Of a DNA stretch of 64,000 nt, positions 52,944 through 63,899 are shown one piece after another. Origin of the DNA: Demequina sp. NBRC 110057 (lineage in GTDB: Bacteria; Actinomycetota; Actinomycetes; Actinomycetales; Demequinaceae); NCBI RefSeq assembly GCF_002090175.1, contig NZ_BBRN01000004.1:558001-622000 (forward strand). Reading direction: 5' to 3'. Numbering within the stretch: the first letter of the stretch is position 1; the number at the start of each line of letters is the position of its first letter. The position numbers and the translations under genes are program-made. Under the pieces are notes generated by a model. It saw only the letters and a program-made list of their open reading frames with translations, had not been told where the DNA came from and searched no databases.

Positions 52944-53617
52944 GCCCTCGCCTCGGCGGCGCGGTCCATGACGCCCTGGACTGCCTCCTCGATGGTGAGG
53001 TCCGTCGTGTCGAGCGTCAGCACGCCGTCCGCTGCCTCGTGGAACGAGGACACGGCGGAGTCGGTCTTGTCGCGGCCGAGCACTGCCTGGCGCACGGTGG
53101 CGGCGTCGGCACCCTCGCCCGCGCGGCGGGCCACACGGACCTCGTCGTCGGCGGTCATGAGGATGCGTACGTCGGCCTCGGGGGCGATCACCGTGGTGAT
53201 GTCGCGGCCCTCGGCGACCACGCCGCGACCCTCGGACAGCCCGCCCTCGAGCTCGGCGGCGATCACGTCGCGCTGCATCTGCTGCAGGAGGGGGCGCGCC
53301 TCGAGGTTGGTGGCGACCTTGGACACGGTGAGGGCCACCGTGTCGGTGCGGATCAGGCTGGAGACGTCCTCGCCGTCCAGCAGCACGCGCGGGTTGGCGG
53401 GGTCGAGGATGAGCTCAACGTTCATGGTCGCGACCATCGCGGCGACGTCCGATGCGTTCGCGAGGTCCACGCCCTCGCGCAGGCACGCCAGGGTCGCGAC
53501 GCGATAGGTCGCGCCGGTGTCGAAGTAGGCAAGTTTCAGGCGCTTGGCGACCTCGCGCGAGACGGTCGACTTACCGGTCCCTGCGGGACCGTCGATGGCG
53601 ATGGCGATGCCGGTCAT
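52940..53617 (-). CDS. cmk: Cytidylate kinase
   Basis: A 225-residue kinase of normal length. The P-loop is IAIDGPAGTGKSTVSR; the NMP-binding region has LAYFDTGATYR, GRDITTVIAPEADVRILMTA and RVARR. It phosphorylates CMP and dCMP. ATG 53617 was chosen because the longer frame upstream is antisense to the next gene's coding sequence and lacks similarity. Its start overlaps the tyrA stop and its stop overlaps plsC. Confidence 0.95.
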   Translation of the reverse strand: MTGIAIAIDGPAGTGKSTVSREVAKRLKLAYFDTGATYRVATLACLREGVDLANASDVAAMVATMNVELILDPANPRVLLDGEDVSSLIRTDTVALTVSKVATNLEARPLLQQMQRDVIAAELEGGLSEGRGVVAEGRDITTVIAPEADVRILMTADDEVRVARRAGEGADAATVRQAVLGRDKTDSAVSSFHEAADGVLTLDTTDLTIEEAVQGVMDRAAEARA

Positions 53618-54663
53618 GGTGAGGCGATCTCCCAGTTCTGTGCGGTGAGCGCGTCCACGAGCGCGGGGGCGCTCTCGGGAAGGACGTGCAGGGTGGTGAG
53701 ACCCACAAGCTGGCGGGGCGAGTGCTCGATGGTGATGTCCTCCACGTTGACGTCCGCCGAGGCGGCGTCGGTGAGGAGGCGAAGAAGCTGGCCGGGGGTG
53801 TCGGGGACGATCACGGTGACTGGGATCCAGTCGCGGGTGGGTCCGCCGTGCTTGCCGGGGATACGCGCGACCTCCATGCGGCCGCGCTCGATGAGGTCGG
53901 TGAGGGCCTCGCCGATGTCGTCGGCATCCCGCACGTCCTCGAGGTCGCCGATGATGTGATCGAGCGTGGCCACCAGCGAGTGCGAGTTGAGCCGCGCGAT
54001 GTCCGCCCACATGGCAGGAAGCGACGCGGCGATCCTCGTCACGTCCCTGAGGCCCTGGCCAGCGAGGGCGACGTCGTCGGCGTGCAGCGGGCCGAGCGCG
54101 GCGGCGACGGCCGACGCGGCGACCTGCGGCGCGTGGGAGACGCGCGCCACGGCGGCGTCGTGGGCATCGGCCGCCATCTCGATGACGTCTGCCTGGAGCG
54201 TGTGGGCGACGGAGCGCACGAGCGCGACGGCGTCGGAGGGTGCCTCGCCGCGGCAGATGACCCAGGGGCGCGCCTTGAAGAGGTCACCCTGCGCGGCCCT
54301 CCCGCCGGAGACCTCGCGGCCTGCCATGGGGTGCGAGCCCACGTAGCGCGAGCCGAGGCCCGCGTCGGCTGCCGCCCGTGCGATGGGCGCCTTGACGCTC
54401 GCGACGTCCGTGACGATCGCGGCGGGCCAGGCGCGCAACGCGTCGAGCACGGCAGCCGATGCCGCGGCGGGGGGAACTGCTACCACGACGAGGTCGGGGG
54501 CGGGGGCATCGGCCGTCCGCACGGTGCCGGCGCCGATCGACTGCCCCAGGCGCGCGGCCTCGGCGTCGGCGTCGCTGATCGTGACCGCCCAGCCCTCGGC
54601 GCTCAAGCCGATGCCGATCGAGGCGCCGATGAGCCCGGCGCCGACGATGTGGACGGAGGTCAT
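53614..54663 (-). CDS. tyrA: Prephenate dehydrogenase with ACT domain
   Basis: A 349-residue enzyme. The NAD-binding motif is at the N-terminus (VHIVGAGLIGASIGIGLSAE). The catalytic domain contains RYVGSHPMAGREVSGG and the helical region ARVSHAPQVAA. Residues ~275-349 form an ACT domain (VTVIVPDTPGQLLRLLTDA), which normally gives feedback control by tyrosine. It converts prephenate to 4-hydroxyphenylpyruvate. Chorismate mutase is encoded just upstream, so the two steps to the tyrosine branch are adjacent. Confidence 0.92.
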   Translation of the reverse strand: MTSVHIVGAGLIGASIGIGLSAEGWAVTISDADAEAARLGQSIGAGTVRTADAPAPDLVVVAVPPAAASAAVLDALRAWPAAIVTDVASVKAPIARAAADAGLGSRYVGSHPMAGREVSGGRAAQGDLFKARPWVICRGEAPSDAVALVRSVAHTLQADVIEMAADAHDAAVARVSHAPQVAASAVAAALGPLHADDVALAGQGLRDVTRIAASLPAMWADIARLNSHSLVATLDHIIGDLEDVRDADDIGEALTDLIERGRMEVARIPGKHGGPTRDWIPVTVIVPDTPGQLLRLLTDAASADVNVEDITIEHSPRQLVGLTTLHVLPESAPALVDALTAQNWEIASP

Positions 54664-54676
54664 GGGGAGGGACACC

Positions 54677-55039
54677 TTACTGGGCGATGTCGCGACGCAG
54701 ACGGACGGCCTCGTGGAGGTACACGTGGCGCACGTCGGCGCGGGGAACGTCAAGGTCGGCGTGCATCATCACGCGCACCACGAGCGGCAGCGCCGTGGGA
54801 ACTGCCATCTCGACGGCGCACATGAGCGGCACGTCGGCGAAGCCCATCTCGCGCGCGGCGGCGGCCGGGAAGTCGGAGACGATGTCCGGGGTGCACGTGA
54901 AGAACACCGAAATCACCGTGTCCGTGCCGAGGCCGTTCGCCTCCAGCATCGCCGCGACGAGCTCCTGCGTGCGCTCGTGAAGATGGGCCTTGTCGTCGCT
55001 CACGAGCGAGGTGGCGCCGCGGATCGCTCGGGTGGTCAT
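54677..55039 (-). CDS. aroH: Chorismate mutase, AroH type
   Basis: A 120-residue protein of the AroH (trimeric barrel) class. Catalytic residues known from Bacillus AroH are seen: Arg in TRAIRGATS, Glu in MCAVEMAVP, Arg in LVVRVMMHADL and Arg/Tyr in VRHVYLHEAVRLRRD. It rearranges chorismate to prephenate, which TyrA uses. ATG 55039 was preferred to ATG 55048 because it follows TAGCAT (complement of 55047-55052) by seven bases; the upstream ATG overlaps that hexamer. Confidence 0.92.
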   Translation of the reverse strand: MTTRAIRGATSLVSDDKAHLHERTQELVAAMLEANGLGTDTVISVFFTCTPDIVSDFPAAAAREMGFADVPLMCAVEMAVPTALPLVVRVMMHADLDVPRADVRHVYLHEAVRLRRDIAQ

Positions 55040-55091
55040 GGTGACCATGCTATCGGTGGCGAGCAGGGCCGATGCGCCCGCCGTAGGCCCG

Positions 55092-55838
55092 TTAGAGCCC
55101 GGCCGCCTTCATGAGCGCGCCGAGCTCCTCGCGGTCGAGGCGGCGCAGCTCGCCGGGCCCCAGATTGCCGAGCGTGACGGGGCCGAAGCGGGTGCGCACC
55201 AGGTCCACGACGGGGAAGCCCACCTTGTCGAACATGCGGCGCACAATCCTGTTGCGGCCCTCGTGGAGCTCGACCTCGACGAGCGAGTGGCCCCGCGACA
55301 CGTCAAGGATGGTGCACGATGCCACGCGCACGGGCCCGTCGTCGAGGTCGACTCCCGCGCGGAGCTTGGTGCCGAGCGTCGCGGGGACGGAGCCCGCGAC
55401 CTTCGCGACGTAGACCTTCGACACCCCGTGGGTGGGGTGCGCGAGGCGGTTGGCCAGCTCGCCGTCGTTGGTGAGCAGCAGCACGCCGGTGGTCTCGGCG
55501 TCGAGGCGACCCACGTGGAACAGGCGCTCGGGGAACTCCTTGACGTAGTCGTCCAGCGAGGGACGGCCCTGCGGGTCGGACATGGTCGACACGACGCCGC
55601 GGGGCTTATTCAGCACCACGGTGACGGCATCATCGTCCACGGAGATGCGCTTGCCCTTGACCTCGATGATCACCTCGGCGGGGTTCACCCTCACGCCCAG
55701 CTGGTCGACCACCTCGCCGTTGACGGTGACGAGGCCCTTCTCGATGAGCACCTCGCACTTGCGGCGGGAGCCCACGCCGGCCGATGCCAGCACCTTCTGC
55801 AGCCGGATGCCCTCCGGGCGGTGGATCTCGAGGTCCAT
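55092..55838 (-). CDS. 23S rRNA pseudouridine synthase (RluB/RsuA type)
   Basis: A 248-residue protein. Residues 10-70 are an S4 RNA-binding domain (IRLQKVLASAGVGSRRKCEV). The synthase domain carries the catalytic Asp in VGRLDAETTGVLLLTNDG and the later KVYVAKV and LREGR-like (LHEGRNRIVRRMF) motifs. RluB modifies U2605 of 23S rRNA; position after scpB is the conserved actinobacterial location. Its ATG overlaps the last base of scpB. Confidence 0.93.
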   Translation of the reverse strand: MDLEIHRPEGIRLQKVLASAGVGSRRKCEVLIEKGLVTVNGEVVDQLGVRVNPAEVIIEVKGKRISVDDDAVTVVLNKPRGVVSTMSDPQGRPSLDDYVKEFPERLFHVGRLDAETTGVLLLTNDGELANRLAHPTHGVSKVYVAKVAGSVPATLGTKLRAGVDLDDGPVRVASCTILDVSRGHSLVEVELHEGRNRIVRRMFDKVGFPVVDLVRTRFGPVTLGNLGPGELRRLDREELGALMKAAGL

Positions 55839-56383
55839 CAGCGTCCTTCTCCGTCGACGTCTGCCAGCTCGGGCAGGTAGGGGGCGAGCTCGGGAAGGTC
55901 GTCGAGCGACCCCAGTCCCATGCGCTCGAGAAACTCGGTGGTGGTGCCGTACAGCAGCGCCCCGCCCATCTCGCCCACCTCGGTCACGAGGCCGCGGGCG
56001 GCGAGGGTCTTCATGACGGAGTCGACATTGACGCCGCGCACCTGCGACACCTGGCCGCGGGTGACGGGCTGGCGGTAGGCCACGACGGCGAGGGTCTCGA
56101 GCGCGGCCTGCGACAGGCGCGCGGACTGGCCCTCGACGATGAACGCGCCCACGGCATCGGCGTACAGCCGTGACGAGTAGACGCGCCAGCGCGACTCGAC
56201 CTCGCTCAGCTCGAAGCCGCGCGGGCGCTCGGGGTCGGCGTACTCGTCGCGCAGGGCCGTCAGGGTGGCGAGGACCTCGTGCTCGGGGACGTCGAGCGCC
56301 GCGGCGATGTCGGCGGGCGCCACGGGCTCGTCGACGACCATCAGGATCGCCTCGATCGCTCCCGAGATGTGCGTGTCAGCCAT
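55838..56383 (-). CDS. scpB: Segregation and condensation protein B
   Basis: A 181-residue protein with the two winged-helix domains of ScpB: IEAILMVVDEPVAPADIAAA near the start, ALETLAVVAYRQPVTRGQVS in the middle, and ARGLVTEVGEMGGALLYGTT in the second. ScpB binds ScpA and Smc to compact the chromosome. It overlaps scpA by eight bases. Confidence 0.95.
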   Translation of the reverse strand: MADTHISGAIEAILMVVDEPVAPADIAAALDVPEHEVLATLTALRDEYADPERPRGFELSEVESRWRVYSSRLYADAVGAFIVEGQSARLSQAALETLAVVAYRQPVTRGQVSQVRGVNVDSVMKTLAARGLVTEVGEMGGALLYGTTTEFLERMGLGSLDDLPELAPYLPELADVDGEGR

Positions 56384-57245
56384 CTGCTCCCTGCTCCGCC
56401 TCCGGGGACTCGCCCTCGTCGAACTCGTCGGACACCTCTACCTGGTGCTCGCCGCCGGTCCACCTGACCGTCAGCTCGCCGAGCGAGCGTACCTGGTCGA
56501 AGGCCACGACCGCCTCACGGAACAGCTCGAGCAGGGCGAGGAAGCGCGCCACCACCACGTTGACGTGGTCCGCGTCGCGCACCAGCGACCGGAAGGTCAT
56601 GACGTGCTCGCGCTGCAGGCGGCTCGTGACGACCATCGCCTGCTCGCGCACCGACACCGCTGGAGCGTGCAGGTGCGCGAGGCTCACGCCGGTCTCGGTG
56701 TCCTTGGGCCGCAGCGCGTGGGCGGCCAGGCGCGCCAACTGCTCGGGGGTCACCGACCACACGAGCTCGGGAAGCAGCATCGCGAAGTGGGGCTCGAGTG
56801 GCACGTCACGCGGCACCCGGCGCGGCCCGCTCAGCAGGCCGTCGAAGGTCGACGCAACTTGTTTAAACGCGCGGTACTGGAGGAGACGGGCGAACAGCAG
56901 GTCTCGCGCCTCGAGCAGCTCGAGGTCCTCGAGGTCGTCCACTTCCCCCTGGGGAAGGAGCCGCGCCGCCTTGAGGTCCAGCAGCGTGGCGGCCACGACG
57001 AGGAACTCCGACGCCTGCGAGAGGTCCCAGTCCTTCTCCCCCGCCGAGAGCACCGCGAGGAACTCGTCGGTCACCCTGGCAAGCGCCACGTCGGTGATCT
57101 CCATCTCGTGCTTCGAGATGAGGCTCAGGAGCAGGTCGAAGGGTCCCTCGAAGTTGTCGAGGTGGACCGAGAAGGCGCCCTTGGCTGGCGCTGCGGGCGC
57201 GGCGTCGAGGGCGGTGCCCTCGGCCGCCGTGCCCTGGTCGGTCAC
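56376..57245 (-). CDS. scpA: Segregation and condensation protein A
   Basis: A 289-residue kleisin. The N-terminal Smc-neck-binding helices are typical: FSVHLDNFEGPFDLLLSLIS and KHEMEITDVALARVTDEFLA, then YLVVAATLLDLKAARLLP-like (FLVVAATLLDLKAARLLP). The C-terminal winged helix contains VVARFLALLELFREAVVAFD. It bridges the Smc dimer. The GTG start lies five bases after the parA stop. Confidence 0.95.
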   Translation of the reverse strand: MTDQGTAAEGTALDAAPAAPAKGAFSVHLDNFEGPFDLLLSLISKHEMEITDVALARVTDEFLAVLSAGEKDWDLSQASEFLVVAATLLDLKAARLLPQGEVDDLEDLELLEARDLLFARLLQYRAFKQVASTFDGLLSGPRRVPRDVPLEPHFAMLLPELVWSVTPEQLARLAAHALRPKDTETGVSLAHLHAPAVSVREQAMVVTSRLQREHVMTFRSLVRDADHVNVVVARFLALLELFREAVVAFDQVRSLGELTVRWTGGEHQVEVSDEFDEGESPEAEQGADG

Positions 57246-57250
57246 GGCCG

Positions 57251-58066
57251 TCAGGCGGCGACGCCGCGCGCGACGAGCTCGCGAGCGAGCTGACGGTAGG
57301 CGTGGGCGCCCGCGTGCTGCGGCGCAAAGGTGGTGATCGGCTCCGCGGCGACCGACGCATCGGGGAACTTCACCGTGCGGTGGATCATGGTCTCGGTGAC
57401 CTTCTCGCCAAAGCCGTGACGGACGCTCTCGACGACCTCCTGAGAGTGAAGGGTGCGGCCGTCGTACAGGGTCGGGATGATCGCGTCGATGCTGAGGCGC
57501 GGGTTGAGGCGGTCCTGCACCTTCGTGATGGTCTCCACGAGCAGCGCGACGCCGCGCATCGCGAAGTACTCGGACGCGAGCGGGATGATCACGCCGTGCG
57601 CGGCCACCAGGGCGTTCACGGTGAGGAGGCCGAGCGAGGGCTGGCAGTCGATGAGGATGACGTCGTACTCGTCCTCGACGCCACGCAGGGCGCGGTCGAG
57701 CGTGGACTCGCGGGCGACCTCGCCCACCAGCTGCACCTCGGCGGCGGACAGGTCGATGTTGGCCGGCATCAGGTCGAGGTTGTCGACGTTGGTGGAGACG
57801 ATGACGTCCGACGCGGAGATCGACGACCGCATCAGCAGGTCGTAGATGGTGAGCTCGGCCTCGTTCGGGTTGATCCCGAGACCCGCCGATGCCGCGCCCT
57901 GCGGGTCGAAGTCGACCACCAGCACCTTCCGCCCGTACTCCGCCAGCGCCGCCGCGAGATTGACGGTCGTAGTGGTCTTACCCACGCCGCCCTTCTGGTT
58001 GCACAGCGCGACGACGCGCGCGGGACCGTGGCTGGCAAGGGGGGTGGGCTCAGGGAAGTCGGTCAC
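57251..58066 (-). CDS. ParA-family ATPase
   Basis: A 271-residue P-loop ATPase with the deviant Walker A KGGVGKTTTTVNLAAALA, Walker A' region LVVDFDPQGAASAGLG and Walker B VILIDCQPSLGLLTVNAL. It matches the Rv1708-type ParA that sits upstream of scpAB and has no parB beside it, rather than the parAB pair near the origin. A role in chromosome or protein positioning is likely. GTG 58066 was chosen: it follows TAAGGT (complement of 58074-58079) by seven bases, a leaderless start, so parA-scpA-scpB-rluB probably has its own promoter. Confidence 0.9.
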   Translation of the reverse strand: MTDFPEPTPLASHGPARVVALCNQKGGVGKTTTTVNLAAALAEYGRKVLVVDFDPQGAASAGLGINPNEAELTIYDLLMRSSISASDVIVSTNVDNLDLMPANIDLSAAEVQLVGEVARESTLDRALRGVEDEYDVILIDCQPSLGLLTVNALVAAHGVIIPLASEYFAMRGVALLVETITKVQDRLNPRLSIDAIIPTLYDGRTLHSQEVVESVRHGFGEKVTETMIHRTVKFPDASVAAEPITTFAPQHAGAHAYRQLARELVARGVAA

Positions 58067-58097
58067 GCCCCACACCTTACCGTCGCGGGACCCCTGA

Positions 58098-59024
58098 TCA
58101 GCCGCGGGCACGCGGGTGCGCCGTCGCGTAGACCTCCCGCAGCGCGTCCTGCGTGACGGCCGTATAAATCTGTGTGGTGGTCACGGACGCGTGGCCCAGC
58201 AGCTCCTGCACCACGCGGACGTCGGCGCCGCCCGACAGCAGGTGCGTCGCGAACGAGTGGCGAAGGGTGTGCGGCGACACGTCGGGAACGCCGGCGCGGG
58301 ACGACGCGTCCTTGAGGATCACCCACGCGCTCTGGCGCGACAGGCGCCCGCCCCGCGTGTTGAGGAACAGCGCAGGCGTGCCCGTCCCCGCCTGGGCGAG
58401 CGGCGCGCGGGCGCGCACCAGGTAGGCGTGCAGCTCCCGAGCGGCGAAGCCGCCGAGCGGCACCACCCGCTCCTTGCGGCCCTTGCCGCGCAGCAGGACG
58501 GCCTCCTGCCCCTCGTCGAGGGTGAGGTCGTCGACGTCGAGGCCCACGGCCTCGGAGATGCGCGCGCCCGACGCGTACACGAGCTCGAGCAGCGCGCGGT
58601 CGCGCAGCGGGGCGGCGCCGTCCCCCGTCGAGGCCGCCTCAAGGATCGCCTCGACCTGGTCGGTCGAGATCGCCTTGGGAAGCCGCTGCGGCACCGCGCG
58701 CGGCTTGACGTCCGAAGACACGTCCTGGGTGCACCACCCCTCGGCGAGAGCGAAGCGATGCCAGCCGCGCACCGCCACGACGGTGCGCGAGGCCGATGCC
58801 GGCGCGAGCGGCCGCCCGCCGTCGCGTCCAGTGCCGATCGCCTGGGCGAAGTCGGCGACGTCCGTCCGTGTCACGGCGGCGAGGTCGTCCCGCTCACGCG
58901 TCTCGAGGAATCGCACGTAGCGGGTGAGGTCGCGGCGGTAGGCCGCGAGCGTGTTGGTGCTGAGCCCCCGCTCGACGGACACGTGCGCGAGGTAGGCCTC
59001 GCGTTCGCCGTCGAGCCCGGTCAC
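58098..59024 (-). CDS. xerD: Site-specific tyrosine recombinase XerD
   Basis: A 308-residue tyrosine recombinase of standard XerD length. The N-terminal SAM-like domain includes [20 protein letters not shown]. Catalytic residues are Arg in [13 protein letters not shown], Lys in [12 protein letters not shown], HxxR in [14 protein letters not shown], His in [13 protein letters not shown] and the Tyr in QIYTAV. With XerC it resolves chromosome dimers at dif. The GTG at 59024 overlaps the ctaB stop by four bases, so it is co-translated with heme O synthase, an unexpected partner. Confidence 0.94.
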   Translation of the reverse strand: MTGLDGEREAYLAHVSVERGLSTNTLAAYRRDLTRYVRFLETRERDDLAAVTRTDVADFAQAIGTGRDGGRPLAPASASRTVVAVRGWHRFALAEGWCTQDVSSDVKPRAVPQRLPKAISTDQVEAILEAASTGDGAAPLRDRALLELVYASGARISEAVGLDVDDLTLDEGQEAVLLRGKGRKERVVPLGGFAARELHAYLVRARAPLAQAGTGTPALFLNTRGGRLSRQSAWVILKDASSRAGVPDVSPHTLRHSFATHLLSGGADVRVVQELLGHASVTTTQIYTAVTQDALREVYATAHPRARG

Positions 59025-59983
59025 GACGCCCAGACGGTCAGGGTCTCCGGGAGGAAGGGGTCCACCATGACGGCCGCGAAGACGATCGTGAGGTAGGTGA
59101 TCGAGTCGTGGAACAGGCGCATCTCGCGCAGCTTCGCCTCGTCGCGCTGGGCGCGCAGGTACAGGCGGACGCAGCCGGTGAGGAACCAGGCGCCGGCGGC
59201 CGCAGCGACCCCCGCGTACACCCAGGTCATGCCGGCGACGGGAACCAGGACGAGGGTGGTGACCACCATCGCGGCGGCGTAGCCGATCATCTCGATGGCC
59301 ACGCGGCGGCTGGAGGCCAGCACGGGAAGCATCGGTACCTCGGCGCGCGCGTAGTCGCGCTTGAACTTCATCGACAGCGGCCAGTAGTGCGGCGGCGTCC
59401 AGAAGAAGATGATGAGGAACAGCAGGACGGGAGTCCACGACAGTGACTGCGTGACCGCCGCCCAGCCGATCAGCACCGGCATGCAGCCGGCGGCGCCGCC
59501 CCAGACGATGTTCTGGGCAGTGCGGCGCTTGAGGATCATCGTGTAGAGCACCACGTAGCCCACGATGGCCGCCACGGACAGGACCGAGGCAAGCGGCGAG
59601 CCGACGACGAACCAGAACCAGGCGGTCGACACGACGGCGAGCACGGACGCGAAGGTGAGGGCCTCGGACGGCGTCACCTTGCCGGTGACGAGCGGGCGCC
59701 CCTTGGTGCGGTTCATCACCGCGTCGATGTCGCGGTCGAGGTACATGTTGTACGCGTTCGCGGCGCCCGCGGACAGGTAGCCGCCGACGACGGTGGTGAG
59801 CAACAGGTCCCAGCGCGGGAAGCCATCGGCGGCGAGGATCATCGCCGGGACGGTGGTGACGAGAAGCAGTTCGATGATGCGCGGCTTCGTGAGGGCGACG
59901 TACGCCTTCACCTTGTCACCGAGAGGAATCCGCGACGCCGCCGCTGCAGGCGTGGTCGTGGGCGCGGTGGGGACCTGGGACAT
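59021..59983 (-). CDS. ctaB: Heme O synthase (protoheme IX farnesyltransferase)
   Basis: A 320-residue UbiA-superfamily membrane enzyme with about nine helices. The first Asp-rich motif is [20 protein letters not shown]; the second region has [20 protein letters not shown]. It attaches a farnesyl group to heme B for cytochrome oxidase assembly. It is divergent from tkt, as in many actinobacteria. ATG 59983 was preferred to ATG 59992 because it lies seven bases after TACCAT (complement of 59991-59996); there is no convincing ribosome-binding site. Confidence 0.94.
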   Translation of the reverse strand: MSQVPTAPTTTPAAAASRIPLGDKVKAYVALTKPRIIELLLVTTVPAMILAADGFPRWDLLLTTVVGGYLSAGAANAYNMYLDRDIDAVMNRTKGRPLVTGKVTPSEALTFASVLAVVSTAWFWFVVGSPLASVLSVAAIVGYVVLYTMILKRRTAQNIVWGGAAGCMPVLIGWAAVTQSLSWTPVLLFLIIFFWTPPHYWPLSMKFKRDYARAEVPMLPVLASSRRVAIEMIGYAAAMVVTTLVLVPVAGMTWVYAGVAAAAGAWFLTGCVRLYLRAQRDEAKLREMRLFHDSITYLTIVFAAVMVDPFLPETLTVWAS

Positions 59984-60203
59984 GGCGTCCATGGTACCTG
60001 CGCGGTGAGCCCGCATCGGCCCCGGCGCGCGTACGGCGTGAGCGTCGCCGGGAAGGCTCCCGGGAGGCCGGACGTTACAACCTTGTACACACCCCCTCAC
60101 CGCCGCATTTTCCTGTGCGTGAACTTGTGCCCGATGCGTGTCGGCACCCCTCACGCGCCGCTAGGCTGGCGGGGAACCATCTCACGATTCATGGGAGAAA
60201 TCT

Positions 60204-62267
60204 GTGACCGTCACCTGGACCGATGCCGATCGCCGCGCCGTAGACACTCTGCGCGTGCTTGCCGCCGATGCTGTGGAGAAGGTGGGCAACGGCCACCCCG
60301 GTACCGCCATCTCGCTCGCCCCCGCGGCCTACCTGCTGTTCCAGAACGTCATGCGCCACGACCCGTCGGACTCGTCGTGGCTCGGCCGCGACCGCTTCGT
60401 GCTCTCCGCGGGCCACTCGTCGCTGACGCTCTACCTGCAGCTCTTTGCCTCCGGCTACGACCTCGACCTTGACGACCTGAAGGCGCTGCGCACCGAGGGG
60501 TCGCGCACCCCGGGTCACCCCGAGTACGGCCACACCGACGGCGTCGAGATCACGACCGGCCCGCTGGGCACCGGCATCGCCTCCTCCGTGGGCATGGCGA
60601 TGGCCGCCCGCAAGGAGCGCGGCCTGCTCGACCCCGAGGCCGCCCCCGGCACCTCGCCGTTCGACCACCACATCTACGTGATCGCGGGCGACGGCTGCCT
60701 CCAGGAGGGAGTCTCCTCCGAGGCCTCGTCGCTCGCCGGCACGCAGGAGCTGGGCAACCTCATCGTCATCTGGGATGACAACCGCATCTCCATCGAGCAC
60801 GAGACGGACATCTCGTTCACCGAGGACGTCATGGCGCGCTACGAGGCCTACGGCTGGCACACCCAGCACGTCTCGTGGATCAAGGACGGCGGCTACGAGG
60901 AGGACCCCTCGGCCCTTCACGACGCCCTCGAGGCGGCCAAGGCCGAGACCGGCAAGCCCTCGATCATCCGCCTGTCGACCATTATCGGCTGGCCCTCGCC
61001 CACCAAGCAGAACACCGGCGGCGTGCACGGCTCCGCACTCGGCGCCGACGAGGTTGCCGGCCTCAAGAAGGTCCTCGACTTCGACCCCGAGCAGTCGTTC
61101 GTGGTGGAGCCCGAGATCCTCGCGCACATGCAGCAGGTGAAGGAGCGCGGCCAGGCCGCGCACTCCGAGTGGAACGCCGACCTCGCCCGCTGGGAGGCCG
61201 AGAACCCCGAGCGCGCCGCGCTGCTGGCTCGCCTGTCGGCACGCGAGCTTCCCGAGGGCTGGGAGGACGCGCTTCCCACGTTCGAGGTTGGCAGCAAGAT
61301 CGCCACCCGTGCGGCGTCCGGCAAGGTGCTGAGCGCCCTCGCCCCCGTGCTTCCCGAGCTGTGGGGCGGCTCCGCCGACCTCGCCGGCTCGAACAACACG
61401 ACGATGGACGGCGAGCCGTCGTTCCTTCCGCCGCGTCGCGCCACCCACTCGTGGCCGAACGCCGACTGGTACGGCCGCACCATGCACTTCGGCATCCGCG
61501 AGTTCGGCATGGGCGCGATCCTCAACGGCATCACGCTGCACGGCCTCACCCGCACCTACGGCGGCACGTTCCTCGTGTTCTCCGACTACATGCGCGCCTC
61601 GGTCCGCCTCGCGGCCCTCATGCGCATCCCCACCACGTTCGTGTGGACGCACGACTCGGTGGGCCTCGGTGAGGACGGCCCCACGCACCAGCCGATCGAG
61701 CACCTCGCGACGCTGCGCGCCATCCCCGGCCTCGACGTCGTCCGCCCCGCGGACGCCAACGAGACCACCGCCGCGTGGAAGACCATCCTCGAGACCACCG
61801 ACCGCCCCTCCGCGATCATCCTGTCGCGCCAGGGCCTGCCGGTGCTCGAGGGAACCTCGGCCGAGGGCGTCGCCAAGGGCGCCTACGTGCTCGCCGGTGC
61901 CGACGAGGAGGCCGACGTGCTCCTCATCGCCACGGGCTCCGAGGTCTCGGTCGCCCTGGGTGCGCGCGACGTGCTGGCCGCCGAGGGTGTGAAGGCGCGC
62001 GTCATCTCGATGCCGTCGCGTGAGCGCTTCGAGCGTCAGGACGCCGAGTACCGCGAGTCGGTCATCCCCGCCGCCCTCATGGCGCGCGTCACGGTCGAGG
62101 CTGGCTCGCGCCTGGGCTGGACCGAGATCGCCGGCGACGCGGGTCGCACCGTGTCGATCGACCACTTCGGTGAGTCGGCCGACGGCGGGCTGCTGCTGAA
62201 GAAGTACGGCTTCACCGCCGAGAACGTCGCCGCCCAGGCGCGCGAGTCGCTGGCCGCCGCCAAGTGA
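60204..62267 (+). CDS. tkt: Transketolase
   Basis: A 687-residue thiamine-diphosphate enzyme. VEKVGNGHPGTAISLAPAAY and LSAGHSSLTLY are the N-terminal substrate motifs; the cofactor motif is IAGDGCLQEGVSSEASSLA with DDNRISIEHET; the pyrimidine domain has WTHDSVGLGEDGPTHQPIEH. It shuttles two-carbon units in the pentose phosphate pathway. The GTG at 60204 follows GGGAGA by five bases. A strong hairpin follows the gene, then zwf; the transaldolase gene that often comes between is absent. Confidence 0.97.
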   Translation: MTVTWTDADRRAVDTLRVLAADAVEKVGNGHPGTAISLAPAAYLLFQNVMRHDPSDSSWLGRDRFVLSAGHSSLTLYLQLFASGYDLDLDDLKALRTEGSRTPGHPEYGHTDGVEITTGPLGTGIASSVGMAMAARKERGLLDPEAAPGTSPFDHHIYVIAGDGCLQEGVSSEASSLAGTQELGNLIVIWDDNRISIEHETDISFTEDVMARYEAYGWHTQHVSWIKDGGYEEDPSALHDALEAAKAETGKPSIIRLSTIIGWPSPTKQNTGGVHGSALGADEVAGLKKVLDFDPEQSFVVEPEILAHMQQVKERGQAAHSEWNADLARWEAENPERAALLARLSARELPEGWEDALPTFEVGSKIATRAASGKVLSALAPVLPELWGGSADLAGSNNTTMDGEPSFLPPRRATHSWPNADWYGRTMHFGIREFGMGAILNGITLHGLTRTYGGTFLVFSDYMRASVRLAALMRIPTTFVWTHDSVGLGEDGPTHQPIEHLATLRAIPGLDVVRPADANETTAAWKTILETTDRPSAIILSRQGLPVLEGTSAEGVAKGAYVLAGADEEADVLLIATGSEVSVALGARDVLAAEGVKARVISMPSRERFERQDAEYRESVIPAALMARVTVEAGSRLGWTEIAGDAGRTVSIDHFGESADGGLLLKKYGFTAENVAAQARESLAAAK

Positions 62268-62277
62268 TCCGCGGGCG

Positions 62278-62314
62278 GGCCGGGGAGGGCACCCACGTGG
62301 TGTCCTCCCCGGCC
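62278..62314 (+). terminator. Hairpin between tkt and zwf
   Basis: An 11-bp GC-rich stem (62278-62288 with 62304-62314) is extended by five more pairs, one of them G-U, around a small loop. It starts 11 bases after the tkt stop. It may end tkt messages or reduce read-through into zwf. Confidence 0.75.
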
Positions 62315-62378
62315 GCGCCTGGTCCCCACCCCTCCCCTGACCGCGACGGGTGCGCCCCGTCGCGAGTGAAGGACTGAC

Positions 62379-63895
<1,517 letters not shown>

Positions 63896-63899
<4 letters not shown>

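Noticed and set aside
58098-59024. Tyrosine recombinase as a sign of an integrated element
   Set aside because: Length, motifs and the parA-scpAB neighbourhood are those of housekeeping XerD.
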